Below are positions 35,712 through 45,630 of a DNA stretch of 64,000 nt, piece after piece. The stretch lies in NCBI RefSeq assembly GCF_001625085.1, contig NZ_BDAW01000013.1, positions 124,001 through 188,000 on the forward strand, read 5' to 3'. The notes below the pieces were generated by a model, which saw only the letters and a list, made by a program, of their open reading frames with translations, was not told where the DNA came from and ran no database searches. The first letter of the stretch is position 1. Each line of letters opens with the position of its first letter. Source of the DNA: Nocardia acidivorans NBRC 108247. Lineage in GTDB: Bacteria; Actinomycetota; Actinomycetes; Mycobacteriales; Mycobacteriaceae. A program made the position numbers and the translations under genes.

Positions 35712-36575
35712 ATGCGAAAACTCCGCCGTCTACTGGTGATTCCACTGCTGCTCACCCTGGCCATGAGCGCCGCCTGTGGCCGGGACCACCGCGAGGATGT
35801 GGTCCGCATCGGTGTGAATGACCTCGCACTCCCGCACTGGGATGTGTTCAAGAAGAAGGCGTCCGACGCGGGAATCGCCGTCGAATTCGTCAATTTCTCC
35901 GACTACAACCAGCCGAATCCTGCGCTGTCCCAGGGGCGGGTGGATCTCAACAAGTTCCAGCACATTCGGTATCTGGCCAATTACAACGCCCGCAACAACG
36001 ACAATCTGATTCCGCTGGGCGCGACCGAGATCTTCCCGCTGACGCTGTACTCGAAGAAACACAGGAGCGTGGCCGAGGTGCCGCAGGGCGGCGAGATCAC
36101 CCTTAGCAATAATCCCGCGAATCAGGTGCGCCCGCTGCTGAGCCTGGCCGCCGCCGGGCTGATCGTGCTGAAGAACGGCGCGAGCTGGGATTCCAAGATC
36201 GAGGATGTCGACAAGGGCGCATCCAAGGTGCGGCTGACCACCATCGATCCGACGCTGACCGCGCAATCGCTGGAGAGCGTCGACGCCGCTTTCGTGGACG
36301 ACACCTTCGCCCAGCCCGCCGGGCTGACCCAGCAGCAGGTCATCTACACCGACGATCCGAATCGGCCGGACCTGACCCAGTACATCAATATCTTCGCCGC
36401 GCGGGCCGCGGACAGGGACAATCCGAAGCTGCTTCGGCTCACCCAGATCTATCACGATCCCGCGGTGGAGGCGGCCATCAAGGCCGAATCCGGGTATCAG
36501 GGCATCTTCAAGAACAATCCGCCCGCCGAATTGCAAACCGCCGCAACCGAACTCGAGGCCAAGTTCCGGAAGTAG
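35712..36575 (+). CDS. Second NLPA-family substrate-binding lipoprotein
   Basis: 287 residues from the ATG at 35712. The signal MRKLRRLLVIPLLLTLAM leads to a lipobox (MSAAC). The mature protein parallels MetQ throughout (VRIGVNDLALPHWDVFKKKA, LNKFQHIRYLANYNARNNDN, LYSKKHRSVAEVPQGGEI), so the two genes are paralogues. It is transcribed away from metQNI and has no ATPase or permease of its own. It probably widens the substrate range of the neighbouring MetNI transporter. No clear ribosome site is present; TACCTT eight bases upstream could be a -10 element. Confidence 0.9.
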   Translation: MRKLRRLLVIPLLLTLAMSAACGRDHREDVVRIGVNDLALPHWDVFKKKASDAGIAVEFVNFSDYNQPNPALSQGRVDLNKFQHIRYLANYNARNNDNLIPLGATEIFPLTLYSKKHRSVAEVPQGGEITLSNNPANQVRPLLSLAAAGLIVLKNGASWDSKIEDVDKGASKVRLTTIDPTLTAQSLESVDAAFVDDTFAQPAGLTQQQVIYTDDPNRPDLTQYINIFAARAADRDNPKLLRLTQIYHDPAVEAAIKAESGYQGIFKNNPPAELQTAATELEAKFRK

Positions 36576-36590
36576 GCTTTCGGAACCAGC

Positions 36591-37604
36591 TCAGCCGCGC
36601 CGGCTGCGCGCGGCCTTCACGCGAGCTGCGCCCAGAATGGTGAGGATCATGACCGTCATCATCTGGAGGGTGTTCCAGTCCTTCGGCTCCGCGGAAGGCA
36701 TTGCGGCCAGGGGGATTTGATACGGGTGCGGCTTCACCACCGGCGGCGGCGAGGGCGGCGGTGTGAGCACCGGCGCGGGGGCCTCGGGCTGCGGAAAGGG
36801 TGCGGCGACCGGGGCCACGGCGGGTGCGGACGGGATAAGCAGCGGGATACCGGGGACCTCATCCGGGACCGGTAGCAGCAGTAGGCAGGTGAGCAGGGCG
36901 CTGCCGGTGACCGCACTGCCCAGTATGACGCTGCCCGCGCCCGCCGAACCCGGGCCGACGAGACCGCTGGAGCCCGGGACGAAGCCGGGGCCGATGAGCC
37001 CCGAGCCGAACCCGCTGCCGGTCATCACACCGAGACCGATTGCGGCACTGCCGATCACGGCGCTGCCCGCACACGCGGTCAGGACGCTGCCGGGTTCCAG
37101 GCCGAGGGTTTCGCCGAGCGTGCCCGCGGCGGGACGCACCCCGCCGCCGAAGGCTTCCGCGACGGCCCCGCCGGTGGGCAATGCGATTCCGGCCGCGGTG
37201 CTATCGGCGCTCCCGCTGCCCGCACTGCCGGTGGCCGAACTGCCGGTGCTCAGATAAGCGCCCTCGGCAATGGGATTCAGGCCCAGCGCACTGCCGGACG
37301 TCGCGCCGCTCGCACCGGTGCTGCTCCCCGAGGAGACGCCACCGTTCGCGGAGCTGCTGCCCGAGGCTCCCGCGCCGACGCCCGAACTGCTGCCGGAGCC
37401 GTTACTGCCCGAGCCCAATCCCAGTGAGCTGCCGGTGGGCGCGTCGATGGGGTCCGGACCATCCGAACCCGCACTGCCACTGAGGATCTCGCCGATCGAA
37501 TCGGGTATCGGATCGGCCGCGGCCACCCCCGAATGCATGGCGATGATCGCCGCCGCCGTCGCCGCCGCGATTCTGCCCGCGCCGCCGTGGTTGTTCTTAC
37601 TCAT
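36591..37604 (-). CDS. Secreted Gly/Ser-rich, Pro-rich envelope protein
   Basis: 337 residues. A signal peptide (KNNHGGAGRIAAATAAAIIAMHSGVAAA) is followed by about 200 residues dominated by Gly, Ser and Ala. A hydrophobic LLTCLLLLPVPDEVPGIPLL, a proline-rich stretch (PQPEAPAPVLTPPPSPPP) and a C-terminal hydrophobic segment (MMTVMILTILGA) followed by Arg/Lys come next. This layout suggests a wall-spanning protein anchored at its C-terminus. It is 15 nt downstream of the DUF4239 gene and probably in its operon. Low complexity rules out a firm family assignment. Confidence 0.65.
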   Translation of the reverse strand: MSKNNHGGAGRIAAATAAAIIAMHSGVAAADPIPDSIGEILSGSAGSDGPDPIDAPTGSSLGLGSGSNGSGSSSGVGAGASGSSSANGGVSSGSSTGASGATSGSALGLNPIAEGAYLSTGSSATGSAGSGSADSTAAGIALPTGGAVAEAFGGGVRPAAGTLGETLGLEPGSVLTACAGSAVIGSAAIGLGVMTGSGFGSGLIGPGFVPGSSGLVGPGSAGAGSVILGSAVTGSALLTCLLLLPVPDEVPGIPLLIPSAPAVAPVAAPFPQPEAPAPVLTPPPSPPPVVKPHPYQIPLAAMPSAEPKDWNTLQMMTVMILTILGAARVKAARSRRG

Positions 37605-37619
37605 CTGGAGAACCTCTTC

Positions 37620-38411
37620 TCAGCGCGGCAATCCGGTCGGCGTAGCACCGGAGACAATGTGCTGAAACCGCGACAGCGCCAGCTCATAGGCGTCCTTGGA
37701 AATCGTATTGCCGCCCGCGAACGGCCGATCCAGCTGGTAGACGGCCAGAATCACCGCGCCGACCACGACGCCGAAGAGGCCGGTCATGATCACGCTGCGC
37801 TTGGTGACGACCACCCCGGAGACGACGGTGCCGAGCAGCAGCATGCCGGTGCCGAACCACAGCGCCACGTACAGGAAGGAGGGCAGACGATATTCGGCGT
37901 CGATCCCGCGGTCGTAGCGTGCGTCGGCGACGGCGTCGAGCCCGGTATCGAGCTTGTCCTGAACACCCTTCAGACTCGGGTCGGTCGTTGGCAGCCCCGA
38001 GACGGCCGCGCGCAGATCGTCGAGGGTGTCCTGGGTGTTCTGGCTGAGCTTGGCATCGCGGCTCATCACCTGCCACTCCTCGCCGACCACCCGCGCGGTG
38101 TAATCGTGCACCAGCCCCTGCACCTGCGCGCGCTCGGTATCGGGCAGATCGTTCGCGGCCTCGTACATCGCCACGAGCGCCTTGGCCTCGGTGACGGTAT
38201 GCGAATGCGAATTGTCGTACTGCTGCCACAGGATCACGACAATGAACGCGACGATCGCCGCGAAGAACATATTCACCAGATCCAGCACCATGGTGCTGGA
38301 AGCCTCGTCATCGCTGTGCCGCCAGGACTTCGGCCGCACCCGATCCCCGGCCAGGAACACGGTCACGGCCACCAGCGCGAACAGAACGAGCACACCCAAT
38401 TGCAACGCCAT
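37620..38411 (-). CDS. DUF4239 membrane protein
   Basis: 263 residues with two N-terminal and two C-terminal membrane helices (LVLFALVAVTVFLAG, FFAAIVAFIVVILWQ, FLYVALWFGTGMLLLGTVVSG, GLFGVVVGAVILAVYQL). Between them is a soluble helical domain of about 120 residues. The DLPDTERAQVQGLVHDYTARVVGEEW segment is characteristic of DUF4239 (bestrophin-like) proteins. Function unknown; relatives may be channels. Confidence 0.75.
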   Translation of the reverse strand: MALQLGVLVLFALVAVTVFLAGDRVRPKSWRHSDDEASSTMVLDLVNMFFAAIVAFIVVILWQQYDNSHSHTVTEAKALVAMYEAANDLPDTERAQVQGLVHDYTARVVGEEWQVMSRDAKLSQNTQDTLDDLRAAVSGLPTTDPSLKGVQDKLDTGLDAVADARYDRGIDAEYRLPSFLYVALWFGTGMLLLGTVVSGVVVTKRSVIMTGLFGVVVGAVILAVYQLDRPFAGGNTISKDAYELALSRFQHIVSGATPTGLPR

Positions 38412-38533
38412 ACTCGAATCCGCCTCCCAGTCCCCTGGCCACTTCGATCACGTGTTATTCGCGGCCACGGAGCGGTCGGATTGCACCGAGCAAACGACTG
38501 TTACCGGACAGCGCGATCCCGGGCACAGCGAGC

Positions 38534-39277
38534 TCAGGAAAGGGTGAGGACTCCGGCGGTGAGGGTGACGGCGAGTTCCAGTGCGGCGCCGAGCACATCG
38601 CCATTGAGGCCGCCGAACCTGCGCACACAGTGGCGGACCAGAACCAGCGACAATCCGAGCGCGGCGAGTACGCCGATCGGCCCCAGCCACCGGTGGCCAC
38701 CCACGAAAACCGATGCCACGAGAGCGATTCCAACCCAGACCGGGCCGATCAGCGGCCCCTGTGTCCCGGCGACCAGCGCCCCGAATCCGGCCCCCGGCGC
38801 GGCCTCGACACCGCGGCGACAGGCCAGCACCACCGCGATCCGGCCGACCACGACCGCCAGCGCGATCGCCAGCCACCGCCCGTCCTCGGCGAGCGCGGCG
38901 AACGAAACAGCTTGAATCCCAATCACAAAGATCAGCGCCGCGACCCCGAACGGCCCCGCCCCGCCACTCTTCATGATCTCGCGCGCACGCTCCGGCGGCC
39001 CATAACTGCCGAGCCCGTCCACGGTGTCCGCAAGCCCGTCGATATGCATCCCGCGCGTAATCAACGCCAGCCCCGCCACCCCCACGAACCCGGCCAGCAG
39101 CCATGACGCCCCCGCGACCCCGAGCACCCATACGACCCCGGCCGCCCCGGCCCCGAGCAACACCCCCACCAGCGGAGCCCACCCGATTGCCCGACCGGCC
39201 CCCGCCCGATCCACCTCGTCCGGCCCCCGCATCGGCAAGACCGTCAACCACGAAACCGCCAGCCGCAGCCCGTTCAC
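38534..39277 (-). CDS. cobS: Adenosylcobinamide-GDP ribazoletransferase
   Basis: 247 residues and polytopic. GMHIDGLADTVDGLGSYG carries the conserved acidic active-site motif. MKSGGAGPFG follows, as in all CobS proteins. It joins adenosylcobinamide-GDP and alpha-ribazole in the membrane to finish cobalamin. It lies 61 nt downstream of the CobU-CobT fusion gene, whose two halves make its two substrates. Confidence 0.94.
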   Translation of the reverse strand: MNGLRLAVSWLTVLPMRGPDEVDRAGAGRAIGWAPLVGVLLGAGAAGVVWVLGVAGASWLLAGFVGVAGLALITRGMHIDGLADTVDGLGSYGPPERAREIMKSGGAGPFGVAALIFVIGIQAVSFAALAEDGRWLAIALAVVVGRIAVVLACRRGVEAAPGAGFGALVAGTQGPLIGPVWVGIALVASVFVGGHRWLGPIGVLAALGLSLVLVRHCVRRFGGLNGDVLGAALELAVTLTAGVLTLS

Positions 39278-39338
39278 GAGCGCCCGAGCGCCAGCGGCCG
39301 GATTCTCACCGCATTCGGCACCACGGGCGGCCGCCCGA

Positions 39339-41363
39339 TCATGCGCGGTCGGCCGCTTCGAGGTCGGCCGGATCGTCGGCGGTGCTGACTCCGGCTTGGG
39401 CGAAGGTGGCCATTTCGGCCAGGGTCGCGACGGCGGCGCGCAGGACGGGGAGTGCGGTGACCGCGCCGGAGCCTTCGCCGAGTCGCATATTCATTTCGAC
39501 GAGAGGCTCGAGCTGAAGCTTCTCCAGGGCGATGGTGTGCGACGGCTCGCTGGAGCGGTGGCCCGCGACCCACCATTCACGGGCGCCCAGAGCGAGCTGG
39601 TTCGCGATGAGCGCGGCGGCGGTGACGACCACGCCATCGAGAATCACGGGGGTGCGGCGGGCGGCGGCGCGGGCGAGGAATCCGGCCATGGCGGCCAGGT
39701 CGGCGCCACCGGCTATGCGCAGCAGGGCAACCGGGTCCTTGACCTCCGGGCGCGCACGCCACATGGCGTCACGGATCGCGGCGGTCTTGCGGATCCAGCC
39801 CGCGTCATCGACGCCGGTGCCACGGCCGACCGCGACCACCGGTTCGGTGTCGGTGATGGTGGCGATCAGCACCGTTGCGGGGGTGGTGTTCCCGATGCCC
39901 ATATCACCGGCGATGAGGAGGTCCGCGCCGGAATCGATCTCCTCGTCGGCGATTGCGGCTCCGGCCGCCAGCGCGGCCTGCACCTCGGCCTCGCTCAACG
40001 CGTCCTCACGGTCGATGGAACCGCTCGACCGCCGCACCTTGTGCCGCGAGATCTCCGGGGAGGTATCCCCCTGCACCGCAATGTCTTCCACCCGCACCGT
40101 GGCATCGGCCAACCGCGCCAGCACATTCACCGCGGCCCCACCGGCCAGGAAGTTGGCGACCATCTGCGCGGTCACCTCGCTCGGGTACGCCGAAACCCCA
40201 TGCGCCGCAACGCCATGGTCACCGGCGAACACCACGATCCGAGCCCGCTCGAACTGCCGGGGAGGGCAGACGCCCTGGCAGGCCGCCACCCAATTACCCA
40301 AGGTCTCCAGCCGCCCCAAGGCCCCGGCGGGCTTGGTCAGCTCCAACTGCCGCCCCTCCGCGGCCGCGCGCACCCCGGCGTCCGGTCCGGGCACCGGTCC
40401 GAACGAAATCCGCACGGGTTTGGAAAGACTCATGGCCCCGGCCATACTCGCCGCACCCGCGATATCAACCGCTCCCTGCGCGGCATCGATCCCAGCCGTG
40501 GACCCGACAACCGAGGTCTCCTCGGCGTCCACCGCACCGGCCGGATCCGCCTGCGCGGCAGACCGATCCACCGTCCCTGCCGTTCCACCGAGGACGGCGG
40601 TGGTCCCAGCCGACGCAGCTGCTACGGCGACATTGTCATCCGATGCGGCCGAGCTGGTCCGAGTCTCCACGGCTGCGGTGCGAGCGGCTCCCGAGTCCGC
40701 TTGCGGGACACGAGCATCCGCCGCACCTGCGGCGAGCGCGCTCGGCGCCGCCGTGGTCGACTGGGCGTCCGCGGTCGCGGCGGCGTCGGTCAGCGCCGCG
40801 GCCGAGACGAAGGCGCGGTCGGGTTTGACGCGCATGGCCTGGCCCGCGACCACGAGGTAGACCTCATCGCAGAGCTGGGCCAGGCGCTGGTTGAGCGCGC
40901 CGAGTTCATCGCGGAAGAGGCGTCCGGAGTGGGTGGCGGGAATGACGCCGAGCCCCACCTCCGGGCTCACGACAACGAGGCGCTCGGAATACTCGGCCAC
41001 GGCCGCGACCAGCGCGTCGGTATCGGGTGCGATGGTTCCGCGCGGCGCTTCCCACGCCTCGCGCGCATCGATCCGCGCGGTCAGCCAGGTGCCGAGATCG
41101 TCGATCAGGGTGGCGGGAGCGGGCTCGGCCAATGCCGCGACCGGGTCACCCTCCACCACGGTCCAATTGCCGGGTCGCCGAACCCGGTGTGCCGCAATAC
41201 GTTCGGCGAAATCCGCATCCTCGGGGTCCGGAATCGCGGTCGCGATATATCGCACCGCCTCCGAGACAACCAACTGTTCCGCGAAAGCCGACTTCCCGGA
41301 CCGGGCTCCACCGAGCACCAGCGTCCGTAGCGGTCGATCGGTTGACTGAGCACTGTGCGACAC
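39339..41363 (-). CDS. cobUT: CobU-CobT fusion: adenosylcobinamide kinase/guanylyltransferase plus NaMN:DMB phosphoribosyltransferase
   Basis: 674 residues in one frame without a stop. Residues 1-185 are CobU: P-loop [10 protein letters not shown] (16-25), [13 protein letters not shown], and [13 protein letters not shown]. Residues about 186-312 are an Ala/Thr/Ser/Asp-rich linker of low complexity. Residues about 313-674 are Cob[40 protein letters not shown] and the catalytic glutamate in RLGEGSGA. One polypeptide thus makes both adenosylcobinamide-GDP and alpha-ribazole phosphate for CobS. M. tuberculosis keeps these as separate genes. An ATG at the linker end (M311) could in principle give free CobT. 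Confidence 0.93.
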   Translation of the reverse strand: MSHSAQSTDRPLRTLVLGGARSGKSAFAEQLVVSEAVRYIATAIPDPEDADFAERIAAHRVRRPGNWTVVEGDPVAALAEPAPATLIDDLGTWLTARIDAREAWEAPRGTIAPDTDALVAAVAEYSERLVVVSPEVGLGVIPATHSGRLFRDELGALNQRLAQLCDEVYLVVAGQAMRVKPDRAFVSAAALTDAAATADAQSTTAAPSALAAGAADARVPQADSGAARTAAVETRTSSAASDDNVAVAAASAGTTAVLGGTAGTVDRSAAQADPAGAVDAEETSVVGSTAGIDAAQGAVDIAGAASMAGAMSLSKPVRISFGPVPGPDAGVRAAAEGRQLELTKPAGALGRLETLGNWVAACQGVCPPRQFERARIVVFAGDHGVAAHGVSAYPSEVTAQMVANFLAGGAAVNVLARLADATVRVEDIAVQGDTSPEISRHKVRRSSGSIDREDALSEAEVQAALAAGAAIADEEIDSGADLLIAGDMGIGNTTPATVLIATITDTEPVVAVGRGTGVDDAGWIRKTAAIRDAMWRARPEVKDPVALLRIAGGADLAAMAGFLARAAARRTPVILDGVVVTAAALIANQLALGAREWWVAGHRSSEPSHTIALEKLQLEPLVEMNMRLGEGSGAVTALPVLRAAVATLAEMATFAQAGVSTADDPADLEAADRA

Positions 41364-41431
41364 GTCAGCACGGTATCAACACACCCCGCTCCCGCACCGA
41401 CCAGGCACGACCTTCGGTCCCCGAACGCACA

Positions 41432-41484
41432 CGCATGTAATGACGCTGGGAAACGCCGAGTGACCTCCCGCGCCATTACATGCG
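41432..41484. repeat. Long-spaced inverted repeat upstream of the CobU-CobT gene
   Basis: CGCATGTAATG (41432-41442) and CATTACATGCG (41474-41484) are perfect 11-bp arms 31 nt apart. They lie in the 147-bp gap between the DJ-1/AraC gene and the cobalamin gene. They could form an operator pair or a long stem. No cobalamin riboswitch motif was recognised. Confidence 0.5.
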
Positions 41485-41510
41485 CATCTGCCGAGGCAGC
41501 GGGGCGCAGG

Positions 41511-42479
41511 TCAGCTGGCGCGGATTCCGCCGAAGCGGCGGCGGTATTCGGCGGGGGCGATGCCGACCAGGCGCTGGAAGTGGTGGCGCAGCAGCGCGCC
41601 GGAGCCGAAACCGCAGTGGTGTGCGACGGTCTCCAGATCCATGTCGGTGTCTTCCAGGAGCTGCTTGGCGTGCAGGATGCGCTGGCCGGTCAACCATTTC
41701 ACCGGCGTGGTGCCGGTTTCGGCGGCGAACTTGCGGGCGAAGGTGCGGGTGGACATATTCGAGCGCGCGGACAGCGATTCGACCGTATGCGGTAGCTCGA
41801 GGTTCTTCTCCAGCCAGTGCAGCGTCTCGCCGAGGCTGTCCGAACTGCAATCCACCACCGGCCGCTCGATGAATTGCCGCTGCCCGCCATCGCGTTGCGG
41901 CGGCACCACCATGCGCCGGGCGATGGCATTGGCGACCGAACTGCCGAGCTCGCGCCGCACCAGATGCAGACAGGCGTCGATCCCGGCCGCGGTTCCGGCG
42001 CTGGTGATCAGATTGCCCTCGTCCACGAACAGCACGTCGGGATCGACGGTCGCGAGCGGAAACCGTTCCGCCAGTTGATCGACATACCGCCAGTGCGTGG
42101 TGCATTTGCGTCCGTCGAGCAGTCCGGCCTCACCCGCCAGGAACGCCCCGGAGCAGACCGTCAAGACGGTGGCCCCGCGCTGGGAGGCGTCCCGCACCGC
42201 GTCCACGACCCGCGGGTCCATCGCCCCCTCGGTCGAGTATGGAAAGGCCGGAATCGCCACCAGATCCGCGTCCCGCAATTCTTCCAGGCCGTACTGCGCG
42301 GTCACCGATATCCCCGGTGAACTGGATCCGAGCGGCTTGCCGGGATCGGCCCCGCAGACCCGGAAGTCGAAGGGCGGCAGCCCATCCGCGGTCCGGTCCA
42401 GTCCGAAAACCTCACAGACGACGCCGAATTCGAACATGGCGAGGCGTTCGTTCAGTACGACCGCGACCTTCGACAACAT
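41511..42479 (-). CDS. DJ-1/PfpI - AraC family transcriptional regulator
   Basis: 322 residues. The N-terminal ~200 form a DJ-1/PfpI (GATase1-like) domain with the nucleophile-elbow cysteine in VLTVCSGAFLAGEAGLLDGRK and ITSAGTAAGIDACLHLV. The C-terminal ~100 residues are an AraC helix-turn-helix pair: MSTRTFARKFAAETGTTPVKWLTGQRI, then LETVAHHCGFGSGALLRHHFQRLVG. Such 'FtrA/GlxA-like' regulators respond to unknown small molecules. It diverges from three tiny overlapping genes with 86 bp between, which are natural candidates for its target. Confidence 0.9.
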   Translation of the reverse strand: MLSKVAVVLNERLAMFEFGVVCEVFGLDRTADGLPPFDFRVCGADPGKPLGSSSPGISVTAQYGLEELRDADLVAIPAFPYSTEGAMDPRVVDAVRDASQRGATVLTVCSGAFLAGEAGLLDGRKCTTHWRYVDQLAERFPLATVDPDVLFVDEGNLITSAGTAAGIDACLHLVRRELGSSVANAIARRMVVPPQRDGGQRQFIERPVVDCSSDSLGETLHWLEKNLELPHTVESLSARSNMSTRTFARKFAAETGTTPVKWLTGQRILHAKQLLEDTDMDLETVAHHCGFGSGALLRHHFQRLVGIAPAEYRRRFGGIRAS

Positions 42480-42565
42480 GCATCCACCATACCTGGCTGA
42501 ATCTTTGCGATCAATGTCAGAACTGCCACTGTTGGCAGGAACTGCATTGGAGAAAACTTACCGCC

Positions 42566-42688
42566 ATGCAAGCGATAACCGCAATCACCGCAGCCGGAAC
42601 CGCGATGAGCGCACTCGGCTATCTCACCTACGCCGCCATGGCATGGGGCACAACCGATTCCACCAATGAAGGCGAGGCCCGCGCATGA
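42566..42688 (+). CDS. Microprotein 1 of an overlapping trio (40 aa)
   Basis: An ATG at 42566 encodes 40 residues with a hydrophobic N-terminal part (ITAITAAGTAMSALGYLTYAA) and an acidic tail. A GGAG lies 13 nt upstream. Its TGA overlaps the ATG of the next small gene (ATGA at 42685-42688), the same coupling seen in this genome's real operons. Possibly a small membrane peptide. Not recognised. Confidence 0.6.
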   Translation: MQAITAITAAGTAMSALGYLTYAAMAWGTTDSTNEGEARA

Positions 42689-42918
42689 CCACCCTGAGCA
42701 CCGGGTTCGTATCCCCGACCCACAGCACCACCACCGAACACGAGGCATCGACGATGTTCACCCGACTCTTCGCCCTCTTCGCCGCCGCCGGCCGGGCCGT
42801 CCCCTTCCACCGCGAATCCGGTGGCGGACTCTTCGGATCCACCGGCATCACCGACCGCGACCGGGTCCGCGCCTCACTCGAACTGCGCGCCATCGCCTCC
42901 ATGCGCGAGCACGGCTGA
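42685..42918 (+). CDS. Microprotein 2 of an overlapping trio (77 aa)
   Basis: 77 residues from the overlapping ATG at 42685; an internal ATG (MFTRLFALFAAAG) would give 54. The centre is amphipathic, and the C-terminal part (GITDRDRVRASLELRAIASMREHG) is charged and helical. Its stop shares a base with the start of the third gene (TGATG, 42916-42920). No family is recognised. Confidence 0.6.
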   Translation: MTTLSTGFVSPTHSTTTEHEASTMFTRLFALFAAAGRAVPFHRESGGGLFGSTGITDRDRVRASLELRAIASMREHG

Positions 42919-43073
42919 TGAGCTGGCTGGCAGCGGCCCTGGTCGGTCCCGCACCGCGGCACTGGGGCACGGCGGCGACATCGTTCCGATTCGGAGACGA
43001 ACGACCGGCCAACCCGCCCGAGCCGCGACCATCGTGTCGCAGCGCGGGTGGTGAGGATCCCGCGAACAACTGA
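42918..43073 (+). CDS. Microprotein 3 of an overlapping trio (51 aa)
   Basis: 51 residues from the ATG at 42918, opening MSWLAAALVGPAPRHWG and continuing with a polar Pro/Ser/Arg-rich tail that looks disordered. It is coupled to the previous gene by TGATG and ends directly at a strong terminator hairpin, which fits a transcription unit ending here. Not recognised. Confidence 0.5.
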   Translation: MSWLAAALVGPAPRHWGTAATSFRFGDERPANPPEPRPSCRSAGGEDPANN

Positions 43074-43100
43074 GGGCCGCCGAATGATTCGGCGGCCCTC
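43072..43100. terminator. Strong bidirectional terminator
   Basis: GAGGGCCGCCGAA pairs with TTCGGCGGCCCTC (13 bp, 3-nt loop) between the microgene trio and the convergent DUF3043 gene. Confidence 0.9.
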
Positions 43101-43118
43101 GTCGTTTCGATGCTGCTA

Positions 43119-43772
43119 CTAGATGCTGTCCCCCGCGCTGACCCGCGGCTTCGGCGCACGCATGCGGCGAATCTGCGAGGCGCGCACGAACGAGTACCAG
43201 CCCAGCGAGAAGCTGGAATCGGTGGCATCCGGGAAGCGCTCGCGCACCCGCTTGCTCACGATGCGACCGAGGATGACGCCCTCGATGATCATGAAGACCA
43301 TCATCACCAGCATGGCGAGCGTGACGATCGCCTGCAGCGCCGGCGAGAGAATCATGCTCAGGATCAATACGAGTGCAAGGGGCATGAACAAACCGAGCAG
43401 ATTGCGGCGCGCGTCGACGATGTCACGCACGTAACCCTTCACCGGCCCCTTGTCGCGCGGCAGCAGGTACTGCTCCTCACCGGCGAGCATGCGCGCCCGG
43501 CGATCCTGCGTCGCGGCCTTGCGCTCGGCCGCGTCGACCTTGCGGTCCGCCCGCGAACCACGCAGCTCCTTACGGCGCGCACGCGCTTCCTTCGAGGTCA
43601 GGGGCGCGGGCGCGACCGGTCCGCGACGGCGGGCCTCGGCCTCGCGGCGCTTGGGGGTGGGCCGCCCCTTACCGGCGGTCGACGGCCGCTCCCGGACCGT
43701 CGCGGCGCCACCGGCATCGACGGTGGAGGTGTCGGAGGTGGTGTCGGATTCGCCACGGCGCAGGAACTTCAC
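43119..43772 (-). CDS. DUF3043 family membrane protein
   Basis: 217 residues from the GTG at 43772; upstream extension is not coding-like. A strongly basic N-terminal half (KGRPTPKRREAEARRR, KEARARRKELRGSRADRK) precedes two membrane helices (FMPLALVLILSMILS and VTLAMLVMMVFMIIEGVILG). RDKGPVKGYVRDIVDARRN and GWYSFVRASQIRRMR are DUF3043 hallmarks. It corresponds in place to Rv2206 of M. tuberculosis as remembered. Function unknown. It diverges from the HesB gene. Confidence 0.85.
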   Translation of the reverse strand: MKFLRRGESDTTSDTSTVDAGGAATVRERPSTAGKGRPTPKRREAEARRRGPVAPAPLTSKEARARRKELRGSRADRKVDAAERKAATQDRRARMLAGEEQYLLPRDKGPVKGYVRDIVDARRNLLGLFMPLALVLILSMILSPALQAIVTLAMLVMMVFMIIEGVILGRIVSKRVRERFPDATDSSFSLGWYSFVRASQIRRMRAPKPRVSAGDSI

Positions 43773-43970
43773 GGCGACCAGGCTATTCGATGAGGTGTCC
43801 GCCGGAAAAACCTGGTCCGTCCATCTTTGCTGTCCCCTCGGTGACGCGGCCGCTCTGCCGGCGGAATCACCGCCGCGTAGGATTGGGAATAGTCGTCCGC
43901 GAAGAGGCGTTGACACGCACCGAGACGTGCCCCTTCTCACGGGTTGAAAACAGGTCCTTTAGGAGAGTTC

Positions 43971-44321
43971 ATGACTGTGCAGAACGAGACCACCACTCAC
44001 GGTGCGACTCTGACGGACGCCGCTGCCGCCAAGGCGAAGGCGCTGCTCGACCAGGAGGGCCGCGACGACCTCGCGCTGCGGATCGCCGTGCAGCCCGGTG
44101 GCTGTGCCGGTCTGCGTTACCAGCTCTTCTTCGATGATCGCTCGCTCGACGGCGATCTGGTCGTCGAGTTCGGTGGCGTCAAGCTCGCCGTCGACCGCAT
44201 GAGCGCCCCCTACATCCAGGGCGCCTCGATCGACTTCGTCGACACCATCGAGAAGCAGGGCTTCACCATCGACAACCCGAACGCCACCGGCTCCTGCGCC
44301 TGCGGCGACAGCTTCAACTGA
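43971..44321 (+). CDS. erpA: HesB/IscA/ErpA-type iron-sulfur carrier
   Basis: 116 residues from the ATG at 43971 with a near-perfect AGGAGAG just upstream. The A-type carrier cysteines are present: GGCAGLRY and the C-terminal SCACGDSF. It receives and passes on iron-sulfur clusters to target proteins. The M. tuberculosis counterpart in this neighbourhood is Rv2204c. A hairpin terminator follows. The exact subtype (ErpA or IscA) cannot be decided. Confidence 0.9.
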   Translation: MTVQNETTTHGATLTDAAAAKAKALLDQEGRDDLALRIAVQPGGCAGLRYQLFFDDRSLDGDLVVEFGGVKLAVDRMSAPYIQGASIDFVDTIEKQGFTIDNPNATGSCACGDSFN

Positions 44322-44332
44322 TCTGAGACATC

Positions 44333-44369
44333 CAGCGCGGAACGTTCCTTCACCGGAGGTTCCGCGCTG
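44333..44369 (+). terminator. Terminator after the HesB gene
   Basis: CAGCGCGGAAC pairs perfectly with GTTCCGCGCTG (11 bp, 15-nt loop), 11 nt after the stop. Confidence 0.75.
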
Positions 44370-44493
44370 TCGCATGTCCGGGCGAATCCCGCCCCCAGAG
44401 TTGGTTTTCCCCGTCTCGGACAGTGTATTTTCAAGGTGCGGACCTGTCGGTTCGCGACCTCCACCCGGCCCCGCGTCTGCCCGTCTCGCATAG

Positions 44494-45501
<1,008 letters not shown>

Positions 45502-45521
45502 CACCTGCCGGACTTGTTTGT

Positions 45522-45553
45522 ACCGCACGCTGATCTCACGATCGGCGTGCGGT
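45522..45553 (+). terminator. Terminator after adoK
   Basis: A 13-bp stem with one G-U pair, ACCGCACGCTGAT/ATCGGCGTGCGGT, with a 6-nt loop, followed by TTCTTCT. Confidence 0.88.
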
Positions 45554-45630
45554 TTCTTCTGTGCTGAAGCCGCCGTGATCACCGCGGTCGCTCGACCGCG
45601 CTCGTTGTAGAACTTTATTCGAAGGACCTG

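Noticed and set aside
41364..41510. Cobalamin riboswitch upstream of the CobU-CobT gene
   Set aside because: No B12-box-like sequence was seen; only an inverted repeat.
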